Translations under genes and position numbers: made by a program
Notes under the pieces: generated by a model
Databases searched by the model: none
Seen by the model: only the letters and a program-made list of their open reading frames with translations
Told to the model about the DNA's origin: nothing
Shown: in pieces, positions 34,278-42,349 of the stretch
Layout of the letters: every line of letters starts with the position of its first letter
Numbering within the stretch: position 1 is the first letter of the stretch
Origin: Pseudomonadota bacterium
Lineage (GTDB): Bacteria > Pseudomonadota > Gammaproteobacteria > Burkholderiales > Burkholderiaceae_C
Length of the DNA: 64,000 bases
Assembly: GCA_963205115.1 (NCBI GenBank)
Contig: CAUJHV010000061.1
Span: forward strand, 30,602-94,601
Direction: 5' to 3'

Positions 34278-35293
34278 ACCGCCAGGACGTTCAGCGTGGC
34301 GATGCGGTGGGCGTCGCCGAGTGAAGGGGCGATGTCGCGGCCCGGCAGGTGCAGGCCGTAGGGCTGGCCGCTGCGCTCAGCCTCGACGATCCAGGCGCTC
34401 AGGCGCGACAGGCGCTCTTCCAGACCGGCGCCGGCCACGCGTGCGGCGTTCCAGTCGAGCCAGAACTCCTGCGTGATGGGCGTGCTCGTGTCGCGGCTGA
34501 CCAGCTCGCCGGTGCGCGCGACCTTCTTCCACACGATGTTGCGCAGCGTGTCGCCGCGTCGCCAGGCGCGCACGCCGTCGAATTCGCCACCTTCGCTGCG
34601 CCGCTGCAGACGGCCCTCGCCGCCGATGGCCTGGCTGCCGGGCAGCGCCGGCGGCGGGCTTTCCGGGCGCGGCCAGGCGGTGACCTCGGCCGCCGGGCGC
34701 CAGACGCTCCAGGCGCGGAACAGCCCCAGCGGAAACCGGGTCTCGACGGTGATGGTGGGCACGCGGTGGCGTCCGCGGCGCGCTGGCGTCATCGCCAGCC
34801 GGGCCGAGGCCTGGCCGTGGGCCGGCACGTCCGTGAAGCCCTGGCGCCAGCCGAAGCGGCGCGTGTCGAAGAAGCTCAGGCCGATGCCGTGGCGGCGCGC
34901 GCCGGGGCTGGTCAGCACGATTTCCAGCTCGGCCTGCTCCTGCGCGAAGACGGCGGCCACCGGCCGCATGCGCAAGGTCAGCCCCTTGAGCGTGCCGTGG
35001 GTCAGGTGCATCGACACCAGCGCGCAGCCGGCCAGCAGGAAGGTCAGCAGGTAACCCAGGTTGAGCTGGTAGTTGATGGAGCCGATCAGCATGATCAGCA
35101 GCATGAACGCGAAGGCCCAGCCGGCCTTGGTCGGCAGGATGTAGATGTTGCGCTGGGTGAGTGTCCAGGTGTCCTTGAGCGCGAGCCGGCCCTCGATCCA
35201 CGACACCACGCGGCGGCGGATGGAGCGGCGCTCGCGCCGGAACCAGCGGCGGCCCTCGGCGGGCGGTGTCGTCACGGCGGTGGTCACGGGCAC
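34268..35293 (-). CDS. DUF58 domain membrane protein
   Basis: A 341-residue protein of the MoxR-associated DUF58 family. Two adjacent N-terminal hydrophobic spans (AGWAFAFMLLIMLIGSINY and LGYLLTFLLAGCALVSM) are followed by a cytosolic DUF58/vWA-like domain whose signature is GGEFDGVRAWRRGDTLRNIVWKKVARTGELVSRD. Such proteins are always next to a MoxR ATPase and often to TgpA. The start is a GTG at 35293. The gene begins 7 bp after moxR and ends inside the start of tgpA. It likely forms a MoxR-dependent complex; the biochemical role is not known. Confidence 0.9.
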   Translation of the reverse strand: MPVTTAVTTPPAEGRRWFRRERRSIRRRVVSWIEGRLALKDTWTLTQRNIYILPTKAGWAFAFMLLIMLIGSINYQLNLGYLLTFLLAGCALVSMHLTHGTLKGLTLRMRPVAAVFAQEQAELEIVLTSPGARRHGIGLSFFDTRRFGWRQGFTDVPAHGQASARLAMTPARRGRHRVPTITVETRFPLGLFRAWSVWRPAAEVTAWPRPESPPPALPGSQAIGGEGRLQRRSEGGEFDGVRAWRRGDTLRNIVWKKVARTGELVSRDTSTPITQEFWLDWNAARVAGAGLEERLSRLSAWIVEAERSGQPYGLHLPGRDIAPSLGDAHRIATLNVLAVWK

Positions 35294-35300
35294 AGCCCGC

Positions 35301-36227
35301 TCACGGAATCGGTGTGGCCTCGACCATGGCCCGCACCTGCTCCAGCGCGCCGCGGCCGGCGCCGGACACGGGCACCAGGCGGTGGGCGGCGGCCTGGGGC
35401 AGGATGGCCTGGATGTCGTCCGGGGCGACGTAGTCGCGCTGGGCCATCAGTGCACGCGCCTTGGCCACGCGCAGCATGGCGATGCCCGCGCGCGGGCTCA
35501 GGCCTTCGACGAACCACTGGCCCGAGCGCGTGGCCGCGATCAGCGCCTGCAGGTAGTCGAGCAGGGCCTCGGAGGCGTGCACCTGCAGGACGGCTTGCTG
35601 GGCGGCACGCACGTCGCCGGGCTGCATCACGGGTTCCAGGCGGCCGATGGAGCTGCGCTTGTCTTCGCCGGACAGCAGGGCGCGCTCGGACAGGCGGTCC
35701 GGGTAGCCCAGCGTGATGCACATCAGGAAGCGGTCGAGCTGGCTCTCGGGCAGCGGGTAGGTGCCCAGCTGGTCGCTCGGGTTCTGCGTGGCGATCACGA
35801 AAAACGGGTCGGGCAGCTCGCGCGTCACGTTGTCCACCGAGACCTGGTGCTCTTCCATGGCCTCCAGCAGCGCACTTTGCGTCTTGGGGCCGGCGCGGTT
35901 GATTTCGTCGGCCAGCAGCACCTGGGTGAAGACAGGGCCGGAGTGGAAGACGAAGGATTCCTTGGCGCGTTCGTACACGCTGACGCCGATCAAGTCGCTG
36001 GGCATCAGGTCGGCCGTAAATTGGACACGTGAAAACCGCAGCCCCATCGAGACCGCCAAGGTGTGTGCCAGCGTCGTCTTGCCGACGCCGGGAACGTCTT
36101 CGATGAGCAGGTGTCCACCCGCCATGAGGCAGGCCACGCTGTCTTCGATCTGGCTTCTCTTGCCGACGATAATCGTGGAAATCTGGTCCACGAGGCGGGC
36201 CAGCTGTCGCGCAACGGTCACATCCAT
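35301..36227 (-). CDS. MoxR-family AAA+ ATPase
   Basis: MoxR ATPases act as chaperones that assemble or activate partner complexes, commonly vWA/DUF58 proteins encoded next to them. The 308-residue protein has Walker A DVPGVGKTTLA (about 44-54), Walker B VLLADEINRAGPKTQSALLEAMEE, sensor 1 FFVIATQNP and the arginine-rich LPESQLDRFLM segment. It is the first gene of the minus-strand operon moxR-DUF58-tgpA-mltB, divergent from the histone-deacetylase-like gene; only 35 bp separate the two start codons, so the promoters must overlap or lie within the coding sequences. Confidence 0.94.
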   Translation of the reverse strand: MDVTVARQLARLVDQISTIIVGKRSQIEDSVACLMAGGHLLIEDVPGVGKTTLAHTLAVSMGLRFSRVQFTADLMPSDLIGVSVYERAKESFVFHSGPVFTQVLLADEINRAGPKTQSALLEAMEEHQVSVDNVTRELPDPFFVIATQNPSDQLGTYPLPESQLDRFLMCITLGYPDRLSERALLSGEDKRSSIGRLEPVMQPGDVRAAQQAVLQVHASEALLDYLQALIAATRSGQWFVEGLSPRAGIAMLRVAKARALMAQRDYVAPDDIQAILPQAAAHRLVPVSGAGRGALEQVRAMVEATPIP

Positions 36228-36262
36228 CCATCCACGTTAGCCGAATCGCCGAGCCCCTTTTC

Positions 36263-37201
36263 ATGAAGACCGCGTTTTATTCCCCCCCAGATTGCCGCTT
36301 GCACAACATGGGTGAAGGCCATCCGGAGTGCCCGCAGCGACTGGACGCGATCCAAGACCATCTGCGCGCCACCGGGGTCGACATGTTCCTCGATTGGCGC
36401 GACGCGGGTGTGGCCACGCTCGAGCAGCTCGAGCGGGCGCACACCGCCGGTTACGTCACCGAAGTCACTTCGCAGATGGAAATCGCCCGCGACAGCGGTG
36501 ACCACAAGGCGGTGGACCCCGACACCAGCATCTGCAAGGGCACCCACGCGGCGGCCTTCGCGGCGGCCGGCGCGGCCATCGCGGCGACCAACGATGTGAT
36601 CGACGGCAGCGCCGTGAACGCCTTCTGCGCCATCCGCCCGCCGGGCCACCACGCCACGCGCGCGGAATCGATGGGCTTCTGCTTCTTCAACAACATCGCC
36701 GTGGCCGCGCGGCATGCGCTGGACGTGCGCGGGCTCGAGCGCGTGGCGATCATCGACTTCGATGTGCACCACGGCAACGGCACGGAAGACATCGTCGCGG
36801 GCGACGACCGCATCCTGATGTGCAGCTTCTTCCAGCACCCGCTCTATCCCTTCAGCGGGGCGGTGCCGCTGGGCACGAACATGGTCAACGTGCCGATCCC
36901 GCCCTACACGCGCGGCGCCGAGATCCGCGAGTCGATCGAAGCCATGTGGATGCCGGCATTGAATGAATTCAAGCCGCAGCTGATCTTCATCTCCGCCGGC
37001 TTCGATGCGCACCGCGAAGACGAACTCGGCCAGCTCGGCATGGTCGAGGCCGACTACGAGTGGATCACGCGCCGCCTGCTGCAGGTGGCCGATGCGCATT
37101 GCGGCGGCCGTGTGGTGTCTTGCCTGGAGGGTGGGTATTCGCTGAGCGCGCTGGCGCGCAGCGTGGCCGCGCACCTGAAGGTGCTCTGCGGCGCGTCCTG
37201 A
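36263..37201 (+). CDS. Histone deacetylase-like amidohydrolase
   Basis: Zinc-dependent deacetylase of the arginase/HDAC fold, like bacterial acetylpolyamine amidohydrolase and class II HDAC-like proteins. The 312-residue protein shows HNMGEGHPECPQRLDAI, the catalytic His pair in IRPPGHHA, GFCFFNNIAVAA, the zinc ligands in IIDFDVHHGNGT, and SAGFDAHREDELG. All catalytic residues are present. Substrate may be an acetylated polyamine, small molecule or protein; sequence alone does not decide. Its stop codon overlaps the start of the MscS gene by one base (TGATG), so the two are co-translated. Confidence 0.93.
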   Translation: MKTAFYSPPDCRLHNMGEGHPECPQRLDAIQDHLRATGVDMFLDWRDAGVATLEQLERAHTAGYVTEVTSQMEIARDSGDHKAVDPDTSICKGTHAAAFAAAGAAIAATNDVIDGSAVNAFCAIRPPGHHATRAESMGFCFFNNIAVAARHALDVRGLERVAIIDFDVHHGNGTEDIVAGDDRILMCSFFQHPLYPFSGAVPLGTNMVNVPIPPYTRGAEIRESIEAMWMPALNEFKPQLIFISAGFDAHREDELGQLGMVEADYEWITRRLLQVADAHCGGRVVSCLEGGYSLSALARSVAAHLKVLCGAS

Positions 37202-38553
37202 TGGCGGCGGCAGCCGCGCCGCCGGCGTCGGCGGCTACTCTGGAGGTGCTGGCCGCGTCGGCGGCCGGCAGCGGCTCCAGCGAGCTGTGGCGCACGCTGG
37301 GTGCGCTGGCCACGCCGCAGGCCCTGGCCGAGGGCGGCATCCTGCTGGGCTGCCTGCTGGCGGCCTGGTTTGTGGCGCGCCTGATCGGCGGCTCGCGCAC
37401 GCGTGCGGACAGCGTCTGGCTGGGCGAGCGCATCGTCGACGGCGTGCTGTTCCCGGCGCTGGCGCTGGCGGCGGCCTTCACGGCGCGCTGGGCGATGCAG
37501 GGCCTGTGGCCCATCGCCATGTTCAAGCTGGCCATTCCGGTGCTGCTGAGCCTGGTGCTCATCCGCATCACCGTGCGCGTGCTGCACGCGGCCTTCCCGC
37601 ATTCGTCCGCCGTTCGCGTGCTGGAGCGCACCGTCTCGTGGGTGGTTTGGGTGGGCCTGGTGATGTGGCTCACGGGCCTGCTGCCGGTGGTGCTGGCCGA
37701 GATGGAGGATCTGCGCTGGAAGCTCGGGGGCGCCGACATCTCCTTGCGCGCTTTGGTGGAAGGCGCGCTGAGCGCCATGGCGGTGCTGGTGGTGGCGTTG
37801 TGGCTGTCTTCGGCCATCGAGTCCCGGCTGATTGCCGGCGCCAACGGCAACGGCGACACGCTGAGCATGCGCAAGATCGCGGCCAACGCCACGCGCGCGC
37901 TGCTGTTGCTGGTGGGCCTGCTGCTGGCGCTGTCGGCCGCCGGCATTCCGCTGGGTGCGCTGGGTGTGCTCGGCGGCGCGCTGGGCGTGGGCATCGGCTT
38001 CGGTCTGCAGAAGCTGGCGGCCAACTACGTCAGTGGTTTTGTCATCCTGGCCGAGCGTTCGCTGCGCATCGGCGACATGGTGCGCGTGGACGGATTCGAA
38101 GGTCGCGTGTCCGACATTCACACGCGCTACACGGTCATCCGCTCACTCAATGGCCGCGAGTCCATCGTGCCCAACGAGATGCTCATCACCAACCGGGTGG
38201 AAAACGCCTCGCTGACCGATGCACGGGTGCAGATGACCACCGTCTTCCAGGTCGCCTACGGCACGGACCTGGATGCGCTGACGCCGCGTCTGCTGGAGGC
38301 CACGCGGGCCGTGGAGCGCGTGCTGGCGGACCCGGGGCCCGACCTGCTGCTGTCGGCGTTTGCCGCCGATGGCCTGGAAATGACCCTGGTCTTCTGGATC
38401 GCCGATCCGCAGAACGGCCAGGGCAATGTGCGCAGCCACGTCAACCGGGCCGTGCTGCGCACGCTCGACGAGGCGGGCGTGGAGATTCCCTTCCCGCAGC
38501 GCGTGGTGCGCAGCCTGACACCCGTGCCGCCGACCGAACGACCGGCGGTCTGA
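37201..38553 (+). CDS. MscS-family mechanosensitive ion channel
   Basis: A 450-residue inner-membrane protein with five or so hydrophobic spans, then the MscS core: the pore-lining GALGVLGGALGVGIGFGLQ helix and KLAANYVSGFVILAER, and the beta domain with IGDMVRVDGFEGRVSDIHTRYTVIRSLNGRESIVPN. The C-terminal alpha/beta vestibule domain follows. Extra N-terminal spans make it larger than E. coli MscS (286 residues). It probably opens on membrane tension to release solutes on hypo-osmotic shock. The ATG at 37201 overlaps the upstream HDAC-like stop codon; the longer track ORF begins inside that gene. Confidence 0.93.
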   Translation: MAAAAAPPASAATLEVLAASAAGSGSSELWRTLGALATPQALAEGGILLGCLLAAWFVARLIGGSRTRADSVWLGERIVDGVLFPALALAAAFTARWAMQGLWPIAMFKLAIPVLLSLVLIRITVRVLHAAFPHSSAVRVLERTVSWVVWVGLVMWLTGLLPVVLAEMEDLRWKLGGADISLRALVEGALSAMAVLVVALWLSSAIESRLIAGANGNGDTLSMRKIAANATRALLLLVGLLLALSAAGIPLGALGVLGGALGVGIGFGLQKLAANYVSGFVILAERSLRIGDMVRVDGFEGRVSDIHTRYTVIRSLNGRESIVPNEMLITNRVENASLTDARVQMTTVFQVAYGTDLDALTPRLLEATRAVERVLADPGPDLLLSAFAADGLEMTLVFWIADPQNGQGNVRSHVNRAVLRTLDEAGVEIPFPQRVVRSLTPVPPTERPAV

Positions 38554-38728
38554 GCGCCGGTCGAAGGCCCGTGCGGCGCGGGCTTGCCAGCAACGCTGGA
38601 ATCGGTTGCGCCCCGGCAGGGAACTGGGCTTGCGCCGTGCGGCTTTTCTCACGATGGTGAGCGGGCGCGCCGCAGCCTAATGAGGGCAGTCGGCCGAGTG
38701 CTCGAAGCACGCGCACGGTCGCGCCTGC

Positions 38729-40159
38729 ATGAAACTCAATGACCTGCCTGCCTACCTGACCGCGGACGACACACGCGAGCGCACCGAGACCGTCGTGTCG
38801 GTCGCGCCCGCCTTGCTGGAACTCCAGGGTCTGGCCTTGCGCGAAGCGCGATTCGATGCGGCTGCCACCGCGGTGCTGGCGGATCTCGCCCGCCGCCTGG
38901 GCTGTTCGCGTATCAGCCTGGCGGCGCGTGCGACGCCCATGGATTCCGCGCGGCTGCTGGCGACCTCGGACGGCATCGACAACGACGGCCGTCTGCTGGC
39001 GATGCGCGCCTTGTGCGACGCCGCCGACGAGGCGCTGGAGCGCGACGAGCCCGTGGAGTCGCCGGCCGCCGAAGACGGCGTCGGCAACCCGCGCGCGGTG
39101 GCCCTGGGGGCCTTGCTTCGCGCCGACGAGGTGCGCGCCGTGATGGGCGTGGCTTTCGAGACCGAGGGCGCGCAGCGCGCGGTCTTCCTGTACGAGATGC
39201 GCAATGGGCTGGGTGCACCGGCGCGTTCGCTGGCGCGCGATGCGGCGTTGTTCGTCGGTCCCATCCTGATGCTGAAGTCGCGGCTGGATGCGCCGCTGGC
39301 CGAGCGTGCACGCGACTTCATCGCGCAGCGCACGGCGGGCGAGCGGCGGCTGCCGACCTCCTGGCTGATGGCGACCGTGATCGGCGTGACGGTGCTCTTC
39401 GGGGTGCTGTGGCCGTCCACGCACCACGTCGTGGCGCAGGCCCGTGTGGAAGGCCACGGCCAGCGCATCGTCCCTGCGCCGATGGACGGTTTCCTGCAGT
39501 CGGTCGCCGTGCGACCGGGTGAATCCGTGAAGGCCGGCCAGGTGCTGGCCACGCTGGACGACCGCGAGGCAGCGACCACCGCCGAGAAGACCACGGCCGA
39601 GCGCGTGCAGTTCGAGCGCCAGTACCGCGACGCGCTGACCCGCGAAGACGCCGCGGCCACCGAGATCGCCCGCGCAAAGTACGAGCAAGCCAAGGCCCAG
39701 GACGACCTCGCGCAATCGCGCATGGCGCGTTCGCGGCTGCTGGCGCCCTTCGACGGCGTGCTGATCAGCGGCGACCTGGCATCGGCCATCGGTTCGCCCG
39801 TCAAACGCGGCCAGGAATTGATGGTCGTGGCGCAAAGCCACGCCTGGCGCGTGGTCGCCGAGGTCGACGAGGCCGACGTCACCAGTCTCGTGCCGGGCCA
39901 GAAGGCGCGCCTGCTGCTGGCGGCCCTGTCGGGTGCGACGGCGGAGTTTGTCGTCGACCGCGTCAGCCCCGTGGCACAGGCCGCGGACGGCCGCAACATC
40001 TTCGAGGCCGAGGGCCGCCTGTCCGACGACCTGTCGGGCCTGCGTCCCGGCCTGCGCGGCATCGCCCGCATCGAAGCGGGCGACCGCGCCCCGCTGGCGG
40101 TCTGGTTCGAGCGTGCCAGCACCGCGCTGCGGCGCCTGATGTGGACCTTGATGGCGTGA
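38729..40159 (+). CDS. HlyD-family adaptor with large N-terminal cytosolic domain
   Basis: A 476-residue inner-membrane protein. Residues 1 to about 205 are a cytosolic, mixed alpha/beta region with a GAF-like feel (SVAPALLELQGLALRE, LARRLGCSRISLAAR) but no identified ligand site. One span follows (SWLMATVIGVTVLFGVLWPS, 211-230), then a periplasmic membrane-fusion part: lipoyl half AQARVEGHGQRIVPAPMDG, a coiled-coil hairpin (about 275-335), and the second lipoyl half LLAPFDGVLISGDL. No ABC transporter or outer-membrane factor gene is adjacent. It is 6 bp upstream of the M50/HlyD fusion and the first gene of what I infer to be an export cluster for the giant protein downstream. Confidence 0.87.
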   Translation: MKLNDLPAYLTADDTRERTETVVSVAPALLELQGLALREARFDAAATAVLADLARRLGCSRISLAARATPMDSARLLATSDGIDNDGRLLAMRALCDAADEALERDEPVESPAAEDGVGNPRAVALGALLRADEVRAVMGVAFETEGAQRAVFLYEMRNGLGAPARSLARDAALFVGPILMLKSRLDAPLAERARDFIAQRTAGERRLPTSWLMATVIGVTVLFGVLWPSTHHVVAQARVEGHGQRIVPAPMDGFLQSVAVRPGESVKAGQVLATLDDREAATTAEKTTAERVQFERQYRDALTREDAAATEIARAKYEQAKAQDDLAQSRMARSRLLAPFDGVLISGDLASAIGSPVKRGQELMVVAQSHAWRVVAEVDEADVTSLVPGQKARLLLAALSGATAEFVVDRVSPVAQAADGRNIFEAEGRLSDDLSGLRPGLRGIARIEAGDRAPLAVWFERASTALRRLMWTLMA

Positions 40160-40165
40160 GGGCCC

Positions 40166-42349
40166 GTGAACCGATCCGACAGCTCCGCCTCCGCATCACA
40201 CGCGCCCGACTCGGCTGAACTCCACTCGGCGGACTGGTACCGCGTCGGCGGGCTGCGGCTGCGGCTGCGCCCCGGTGTCTCGGTGTCGCGCCAGGTCGTG
40301 CGCGGCATGGTCTGGCACGTGCTGACCGACCCGTCCACGGGCCGGCAGCACCGCTTCAACGAACCTGCTTACCGGCTGATCGCCGCGCTGGACGGCAACC
40401 GCAGCCTGGACGCCATCTGGCGCGGGCTGCTGGCGCAGGACGGCGACGCCGCGCCCACGCAGCCGGAGGCGATCCGTGTCGTCTCGCAGGCCTATGCCGC
40501 CAAGCTGCTGCTGGGGCAGGTCGTTGGCGATGCGCGCGGCATCGTCAAGGCGCAGCGCAAGGATCGCCAGCGGCGCGACCGTGCGGCCGCCAATCCGCTG
40601 GCTTTCCGCTTGTCGCTGTGGAACCCGGATGCCTTCCTGGACCGGACCGTCGACTACGTGCGCCCCTTGTGCGGCCCGAAGGCACGCGCCGTGGGCTGGC
40701 TGATCGCGTTCGTCGGCCTGTGCCTGCTGATGGCCAATGGCGAAGCATTGGCTCGTGACGCCAGCCTGCACGTGGGCTCGGTGCGCCTGATGATGGCCAT
40801 GTGGCTGGCCTGGCCGCTGCTCAAGGGCCTGCACGAACTCGCACACGCCTTCATGGTGAAGGTGCACGGCGGGGCGGTCAACGAGATCGGCGTGACGCTG
40901 ATGGTGCTCACGCCCTTGCCCTATGTGGACGCGACGGCGTCGGCGTCCTTCGCCGACAAGCGCCACCGCGTGGCCGTCGCGGCCGCGGGCATCCTGTGCG
41001 AGGCCGTGCTGTCCACGGCCGCACTGGCCGCCTGGCTGGTGCTGGAGCCCGGCATGCTGCGCGAGATCTGCCTGGCGGTGGTGCTGGTGGGCGGCGTCTC
41101 GACACTGCTGGTCAACGGCAACCCGCTGATGCGCTACGACGGCTACCACGTGCTGGCCGATGCGCTGGAACTGCCCAATCTGGCGTCGCGCAGCCTGCGC
41201 TGGTGGAAGACGCTGCTGCAGCGGGTGCTGCTGCGCCAGCCGCAGGCGCGCATGGACGACCTGTCGCCCGGCGAAGAGCCGTGGCTCGTGGCCTATGCCC
41301 CCCTGTCCTGGATCTGGCGCATCGTGCTGCTGGCCGTGCTGTCGCTGGCGCTCAGCGCCTGGAGCGTGCTGCTGGGCCTGGGGCTGATGGCGGCCGCCGC
41401 GTGGATGGCCGTGGCCGGCCCGATCTGGCGCGTGGCGCGCTGGCTGTGGCGTTCGCCCGAAGCCACCGGCGTGCGCGGCCGTGGGGCGATCGCGCTGTCC
41501 GCCGCTGCGGTGGCGGGTTTGCTGGTGCTGTTTGCGCTGCCGATGAACGACCGGACGCAGGCGCCCGGCATCGTGTGGCTGCCCGACGATGCCTTTGTCC
41601 GACTGCAGAGCGATGCCCGCATCGAGCATTTCCTGGTCGAGGACGGCGCGCAGGTGCAGGTGGGCACGCCGCTGGTGCGCCTGAGCAACGAGGAATTGCT
41701 GGCCGATCTGGCACGCGTGCGCGGCCAATGGCGAACGGCGCAGATCGAACGCCTGCAGCGTTTCGACTCCGATGCCGCGCGTGTCGCGGTGGCCGAGGAC
41801 GAGATCCGCCGCCTGGCCTCGGAGACCCAGCGGCTGCAGCAACTGGCCGACCAGCTGACCTTGCGCGCCGCCATCGCGGGCCGGGTTGTCATCCAGGAGC
41901 CGCAGCGCATGATCGGCCGCTGGCTGTCGCAGGGTGAGACCGTCGCGCAGGTGCTGCCGCCGGGTGCGGCGCGCGTGCGTGCCCTGGTGCGCAACGAGGA
42001 CGTGGCGCGCGTGCGCCAGCAGCCGGGCGACATCGCCGTGCAGCTGGCGCACAACCGCCAGCCGGCGGTGTCCGCCACGCTCGAGCGCGGCATTCCGCGC
42101 AGCTCGCGCGAGTTGCCCAGCGCCGCCTTGGGCGAACACGCCGGCGGACCGCTGTCCACCGACCCGGCAGACCGCACCGGCCGCACCGCGCAGGAATCGC
42201 GCTTCTCGTTCGACCTGCGGCTGCCCGAGGGCGTCGAGGCGCGCGTGGGCACGCGCACCTGGGTGACCTTCGATCACGGCGCCACCGTGGCGGCCGATGT
42301 GCTGCTGCGCGTGTGGCGCGAAACCTTCCTGCGGCACTTTGCCCGATGA
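40166..42349 (+). CDS. PqqD-like / M50 metallopeptidase / HlyD-like fusion membrane protein
   Basis: A 727-residue polytopic protein. Residues 24-110 look like a PqqD-type winged helix (LRLRPGVSVSRQVVRGMVWHV and HRFNEPAYRLIAALDG). A site-2-protease-like M50 core follows with HELAH (His223, Glu224, His227) and a second motif NPLMRYDGYH (Asp325), so the zinc site appears intact. A last span near 460-480 precedes a HlyD-like periplasmic part with lipoyl halves (IVWLPDDAFVRLQSDARIEHF, LRAAIAGRVVI) and a coiled coil. It could both anchor a trans-envelope channel and cleave or bind a substrate. It overlaps the SecA-like gene by four bases. Function is inferred. Confidence 0.85.
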   Translation: MNRSDSSASASHAPDSAELHSADWYRVGGLRLRLRPGVSVSRQVVRGMVWHVLTDPSTGRQHRFNEPAYRLIAALDGNRSLDAIWRGLLAQDGDAAPTQPEAIRVVSQAYAAKLLLGQVVGDARGIVKAQRKDRQRRDRAAANPLAFRLSLWNPDAFLDRTVDYVRPLCGPKARAVGWLIAFVGLCLLMANGEALARDASLHVGSVRLMMAMWLAWPLLKGLHELAHAFMVKVHGGAVNEIGVTLMVLTPLPYVDATASASFADKRHRVAVAAAGILCEAVLSTAALAAWLVLEPGMLREICLAVVLVGGVSTLLVNGNPLMRYDGYHVLADALELPNLASRSLRWWKTLLQRVLLRQPQARMDDLSPGEEPWLVAYAPLSWIWRIVLLAVLSLALSAWSVLLGLGLMAAAAWMAVAGPIWRVARWLWRSPEATGVRGRGAIALSAAAVAGLLVLFALPMNDRTQAPGIVWLPDDAFVRLQSDARIEHFLVEDGAQVQVGTPLVRLSNEELLADLARVRGQWRTAQIERLQRFDSDAARVAVAEDEIRRLASETQRLQQLADQLTLRAAIAGRVVIQEPQRMIGRWLSQGETVAQVLPPGAARVRALVRNEDVARVRQQPGDIAVQLAHNRQPAVSATLERGIPRSSRELPSAALGEHAGGPLSTDPADRTGRTAQESRFSFDLRLPEGVEARVGTRTWVTFDHGATVAADVLLRVWRETFLRHFAR

